A stretch of DNA of 64,000 nucleotides from Basidiobolus meristosporus CBS 931.73 (lineage: Eukaryota > Basidiobolomycota > Basidiobolomycetes > Basidiobolales > Basidiobolaceae), in assembly GCA_002104905.1 (NCBI GenBank), contig MCFE01000137.1:1-64000 (forward strand). Direction: 5' to 3'. How positions within the stretch are numbered: the first letter of the stretch is position 1; each line of letters opens with the position of its first letter. The notes beneath the pieces are model-generated. The model was given only the letters and a program-made list of their open reading frames with translations. It searched no databases and had not been told where the DNA came from. Shown here piece by piece: positions 60,378-64,000 of the stretch. The position numbers and the translations under genes are program-made.

Positions 60378-60742
60378 TGTTGCAATCTACTGCTTGAATG
60401 TTTAACTTATACCAGTTTTTAGTCAAATCAATTAGTTATATGTTTAGCCTATCAGTATATCAGGGCTATCTGTCAAATCAGCAGCATTAGTCAGCAAATG
60501 ATTCACCAGATCCTTATCAGAATGAAATAGATGTTAAGTAGGATCTTATTGGGTGATGCTGATGCAATCAAATGAGTCATCAGCCACAACCTACATTAGG
60601 AAATACACATAGTCAGCAATTCTTCTGGCAAAATGTATATAAGGAGCTGCTGGAACCTCAATAATGATCAGTTCAAGTTTTAGTAAATATAAAATAGAAA
60701 ACCCACTATTTCTCTACAACTCTTATATCAAAACTTGTAACA
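60378..60742 (+). repeat. 3' LTR of the gypsy element (365 bp)
   Basis: Starts TGTTGCAATCTACTGC after the polypurine stretch CAAGGGAGAA and ends AAAACTTGTAACA. TATA box ATGTATATAAGGAG near 60633. The same LTR occurs inverted at 62246-64000, split by the MITEs. Confidence 0.9.
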
Positions 60743-61371
60743 TATGTAACTGGCAACATATCACCCAGCAACCATACTGCTACCAGCATGTGCCAACAGT
60801 TGTATGACACTCATATAAGAAAATTCTACTATTGCAGGGAGTTCAGCTTGGCAGGAATCCATCACCATGGGAGGCATTTGTCACTCACACACCAGATATA
60901 GTCAGTAATATGCCATCAAAAGAAGCTTATGCAATCCAATAAATATTATGAAGCTATAAAGTACCAACTTAATATCAATCAAATGCAAAATTTCCAACAT
61001 ATTTGTTGGCAAACAGTATTAATAATTAAGCTGAGTGGACTATACTCTAAGGTGTCATGCTTGCAGGAGGGTTTTCCTCTTTGTCATGGGATGATCAATG
61101 TCTCTGGCTGGTGGTTAGCTCACTAATTCATCTGGAAGCATGTTTGAATATTCCTTCAAGAGAGTCTGCACTTTCTGGGGAGCCGCAAGAGAGGAATGCC
61201 CTTACACTATTACCATGACAAGCATCTGGATGACTTTACTAAGCACTCTGCAGAAATGTTTCTTGCTAAGTTTGCATGTACCATGCATACTGGAGTTAAC
61301 CAAGTTCAGATCCATTCTTGGAGGTAGTAGCTTCTAGGTCTGGCTGTCTTTTTGGACCAAAATGGGATGGG
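60743..61371 (+). mobile_element. tnp2-type transposon, copy 3 (5' fragment)
   Basis: From CTGGCAACATAT on it parallels 37557-37990 of copy 1 (CAGCATGTG, CCAACAGTTG, CAATCCAATAAATATT, GAAGCTAT). Decayed, no long ORF with motif. It ends where the inverted gypsy fragment begins. Confidence 0.65.
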
Positions 61372-62245
61372 TTATCCAAATGATTGATGGATTACTAGGG
61401 AAAAGCCATGTTTATTGAAGTGCCAGGCCAAATCTGCAAATACAATGACCTCTAGGTCTACTTCATATTCACAGAACTGTTTTCCTACTGGCTGAGTGAT
61501 ATGGCTTATTAAGTGAAATTTCCCTTCAGTTATTGACACTGGAGCTGATTTGATGGGTTTTAAGTTGATTCCAGCTTCCATAGCAAAGGGGTCTGACATA
61601 TACACAGGTGAAGCCCCTGAGACAAGCATGGTCTTGCTGCATACTCAATTGATTGTACCATTTGAGTAAAATAGCTTCTCTGGGTTTGAGATCAGTTGGG
61701 AGCAGTACTCCTCTGTTACATATAAGGCAAGTTCTGAGTCTTCTTCCAGTTTGTCCACCATATTACTATGTACTTGGGCTTTAATATTGCTGAAGGTTCT
61801 AGTTGAATAGTGTCCATTTCTTCTCTTATAGCAGTACTTCAAGATAGGCCTATGCTAACAGCAGTTGAAACTATGTACTTTGTTCTCACAATCTCCGGAG
61901 CTGGGATTGTATTCATAGTATCTTTTTTTGTTGGCGCTGCTACTGATTGTCTTCTTTCCTAGTGATTGTAACTTATTGAATTAGTCACTGTAGGCATTTC
62001 AACTCCAAACATAGTTGAGTCATAGTTGATGGCAATCTTGATGGCTTCTTTAATGGCCCAAGGACTCTGAGAGCTCACTTCCTTGTGAATTCTTTCTGTC
62101 AACTTAAAAATTCATCCCAACTAGAGAGAGTGGAGCATCCAATCATGATGGGTGCCCTGAGCTTGCTGTAGTACTGCTGCAGAGCTGCATCTGCCAAGTA
62201 AGAAACTGCATGATGCATCCTTTCACTCCACCAATTCCTTTAGCC
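61372..62245 (-). pseudogene. Ty3/gypsy gag and protease fragment (minus)
   Basis: Minus-strand reading from the LTR at 62245 downward gives a gag piece (DAALQQYYSKLRAPIM, STLSSWDEF), a Cys-rich stretch, and at 61372-61629 a retropepsin-like segment MLVSGASPVYMSDPFAMEAG in which the catalytic Asp of the D-S-G triad is lost (VSGA). It is cut off at 61372. It is oriented as the 5' half of an element whose LTR is 62246-64000. Confidence 0.75.
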
Positions 62246-62407
62246 TGTTACAAGTCTTGCAGAGGAATTGGGAGTTAAGATAGTATTGTATTCACTAAAA
62301 CTTGAACTGATCTTTATTGAGGTTCCAGCAGATCCTTATTTTCATTTTTCCAGATTAATTGCTGACTAATTGTATTTTCTAATATAGGCTGTGGCTGATG
62401 ACTCATT
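62246..62407 (-). repeat. Gypsy LTR (minus), 3' portion, split by MITEs
   Basis: The reverse complement matches 60575-60742: ATGAGTCATCAGCCAC, CTGCTGGAACCTCAATAA, GATCAGTTCAAGTTTTAGT and the end ACTTGTAACA. It continues beyond the MITE nest at 63860. Confidence 0.85.
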
Positions 62408-63859
62408 AGACTTGTTCCATTGGATAGTGCCAAATGATGCCATAGTGTGCCAGAGAGGCCAAGTGAGCCTCTACCTGGCCACAGAGTGTGAAACATAGCT
62501 CTGCATCTTCATGCAAAGCAGCCCCTGTGTTTCACGCATTGTGTTGGAGAAAATCCATTTTTTGACTTTTTTTTTTGGATCAATGTTGTGCAGGATGTGG
62601 TAGAGCACAAGCAGATTGAAGATATGCATCTGGTACTCAATAGACTTGTTCCGTTGGATAGTGCCACATTGAGCCATGAGTGCCAAATAGTGCCATAGTG
62701 TGCTTGAGAGTCACAGCAGACCTAAACTTGGCCACAGAGTGTGACATATAGTTCTGCATATTCATGCAAAGCAGCCCCTGTGTTTTACCAACCGGGCAGG
62801 AGAAAATCAATTTTTTAACCTTTTTTTTGGGATCAAAATTGTGCATGACATAAAAGAGCACAGACAGACTGAAGATATGCATCTGGTACATAATACCCAT
62901 GGCACTCTAAGTCTAGCCCCACAGGCTTGTAGCATGTCACAAAAATGCATGGCACTATCTTGGTCCACTGGTACTATCTGGCACTATATTTATATATTAG
63001 CCCTAAAGTAGAACCTATACAAAGCACTTATAGTGCCAGATAGTACCAGTGGACCAAGATAGTGCCATGCATTTTTGTGACATGCTACAAGCCTGTGGGG
63101 CTAGATTTAGAGTGCCATGGGTATTGTGTACCAGATGCATATCTTCAGTCTGTCTGTGCTCTTTTATGTCTTGCACAATTATGATCCCAAAAAAAAGGTT
63201 AAAAAATTGATTTTCTCCAGCACTGTAGGTGAAACACAGGGGCTGCTTTGCATGAATATGAAGAACTATATGCCACACTCTGTGGCCAAGTTTAGGTCTG
63301 CTAAGACTCTCAGGCACACTATGGCACTATTTGGCACTCATGGCTCAATGTGGCACTATCCAACAGAACAAGTCTAATATCCATGGCACTCTGAATCTAG
63401 CTCCTGTAGCTTGTATCATGCCACAAAAATGAATGGCACTATCTTGGTCCACTGGTACTACCTGGCACTATATTTAAATATTAGCCCTAAAGTAAGATCT
63501 ATACAAAGCACCTATAGTGCCAGATAGTACCAGTGGACCAAGATAGTGCCATTCATTTTTGTGACATGATACAAGCTACAGGAGCTAGAATCAGAGTGCC
63601 AAGGGTATTGAGTACCAGATGCATATCTTCAGCTCTCCTGTGCTCTTACACATCCTGAGCTACATTGATCCACAAAAAAAGGTCAAGAAATGGATTTTCT
63701 CCTGCGCAACGGGTGAAACACAGGGGCTGCTTTACATGAAGATGCAGAGCTATGTTTCACACTCTATGGCCAAGTATAGGCTCACTTGACCTCTCTGGCA
63801 CACTATGGCATCATTTGGTACTCATGGCTCAATGTGGCACTATCCAACAGAACAAGTCT
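62408..63859. mobile_element. Outer foldback MITE (Harbinger-type ends), containing a second MITE
   Basis: Begins AGACTTGTTCCATTGG and ends CCAACAGAACAAGTCT, flanked by ATT at 62405-62407 and 63860-63862. Without the inner element it is a ~718-bp near-palindrome: arms 62408-62641 plus the stretch after 63378 pair with the right arm up to 63859. It contains TGGCACTAT motifs in many positions. The empty site is preserved in the gypsy LTR near 60572-60590. It has no coding capacity; its ends match the right TIR of Harbinger copy B. Confidence 0.88.
62642..63375. mobile_element. Inner foldback MITE (734 bp) nested in the outer one
   Basis: Begins AGACTTGTTCCGTTGG and ends CCAACAGAACAAGTCT, flanked by AAT at 62639-62641 and 63376-63378. 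The two halves (62642-62990 and about 63030-63375) are almost perfect reverse complements around an AT-rich centre TTTATATATTAGCCC. It is the same family as the outer copy. Transcribed, it would give a hairpin of about 345 bp per arm. Confidence 0.9.
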
Positions 63860-64000
63860 ATTTATTTGTGTCATCATCACCCAATAAGATCCTACTTAAT
63901 ATATCTATTTCTGTCTGATAAGGATCTGCTGATTCATTTGCTGACTAATGCCATTGATTTGATAGATAATACTGATATACTAATAAGCTAGACATATAAC
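63860..64000 (-). repeat. Gypsy LTR (minus), 5' portion, cut by window edge
   Basis: The reverse complement matches about 60435-60575 of the plus-strand LTR: TTAGTATATCAG, TCAGCAAATGAATCA, GATCCTTATCAGA, AAGTAGGATCTTATTGGGTGATG. About 60 bp of the LTR start lie beyond the window. Confidence 0.85.

Overview
The window looks like a fungal nuclear contig, most likely an Agaricomycete basidiomycete. A Rhizoctonia/Ceratobasidium-like fungus is a guess from overall gene style, not something proved here. The evidence is multi-exon genes with very short GT-AG introns (about 50-100 nt), compact promoters with visible TATA boxes, a fungal-type UMTA/LaeA-like methyltransferase, a stand-alone I9 inhibitor, and dense Ty1/copia, Ty3/gypsy, PIF/Harbinger and tnp2-type transposons. 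No bacterial operons, CRISPR arrays, rRNA or convincing tRNA genes were seen.

The left half (1 to about 31.7 kb) is ordinary gene space, sparse but clean. In order it holds: a secreted I9 (subtilisin-propeptide-like) inhibitor at 2.6 kb; an NHP6-type HMGB protein at 5.0 kb (4 exons); the PSO2/SNM1 interstrand-crosslink repair nuclease at 9.9-11.8 kb (5 exons, with UBZ finger); convergent to it, a UPF0598 (human C8orf82-like) mitochondrial-type protein at 12.0-12.8 kb; a four-finger C2H2 protein at 16.4-17.2 kb; thymidylate synthase at 19.8-20.8 kb; a small hypothetical ORF at 21.8 kb; a secreted Cu/Zn superoxide dismutase at 22.6-23.2 kb; a PHO89-like Na+/phosphate symporter at 23.7-25.6 kb (7 exons); and an S-adenosylmethionine methyltransferase at 27.9-28.8 kb. 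Exon joins were chosen by hand so that phase and family motifs agree. The zinc-finger gene lies between two nearly identical inverted repeats of about 640 bp (13.1-13.8 and 18.5-19.1 kb). Small LTR relics occur at 0-0.1 kb and 8.4-9.4 kb.

The right half (about 32.3-64 kb) is a solid nest of transposons with no host gene recognised. Inspection shows CpG to be strikingly rare there. The parts are: a complete but stop-riddled Ty1/copia element with both LTRs (32.9-37.6 kb); three copies of a tnp2 (Transposase_21) DNA transposon (37.6-40.6, 44.2-48.9 and 60.7-61.4 kb), of which the first two are interrupted by solo LTRs with perfect 5-bp target duplications; two larger and two truncated or degenerate copies of a PIF/Harbinger-like transposon, one complete from TIR to TIR (49.4-53.0 kb) and sitting inside the gag of a second copia element; two Ty3/gypsy remnants; and, at 62.4-63.9 kb, two nested foldback MITEs whose ends match the Harbinger terminal repeat, inserted in a gypsy LTR.

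The left-half genes do not form a pathway. They are housekeeping genes (DNA repair, dTMP synthesis, chromatin, oxidative-stress defence, phosphate uptake) in mixed orientations. In the right half the Harbinger-type transposase, its divergent partner ORF2 and the MITEs with matching ends form one plausible transposition system, which is the most interesting content of the window.
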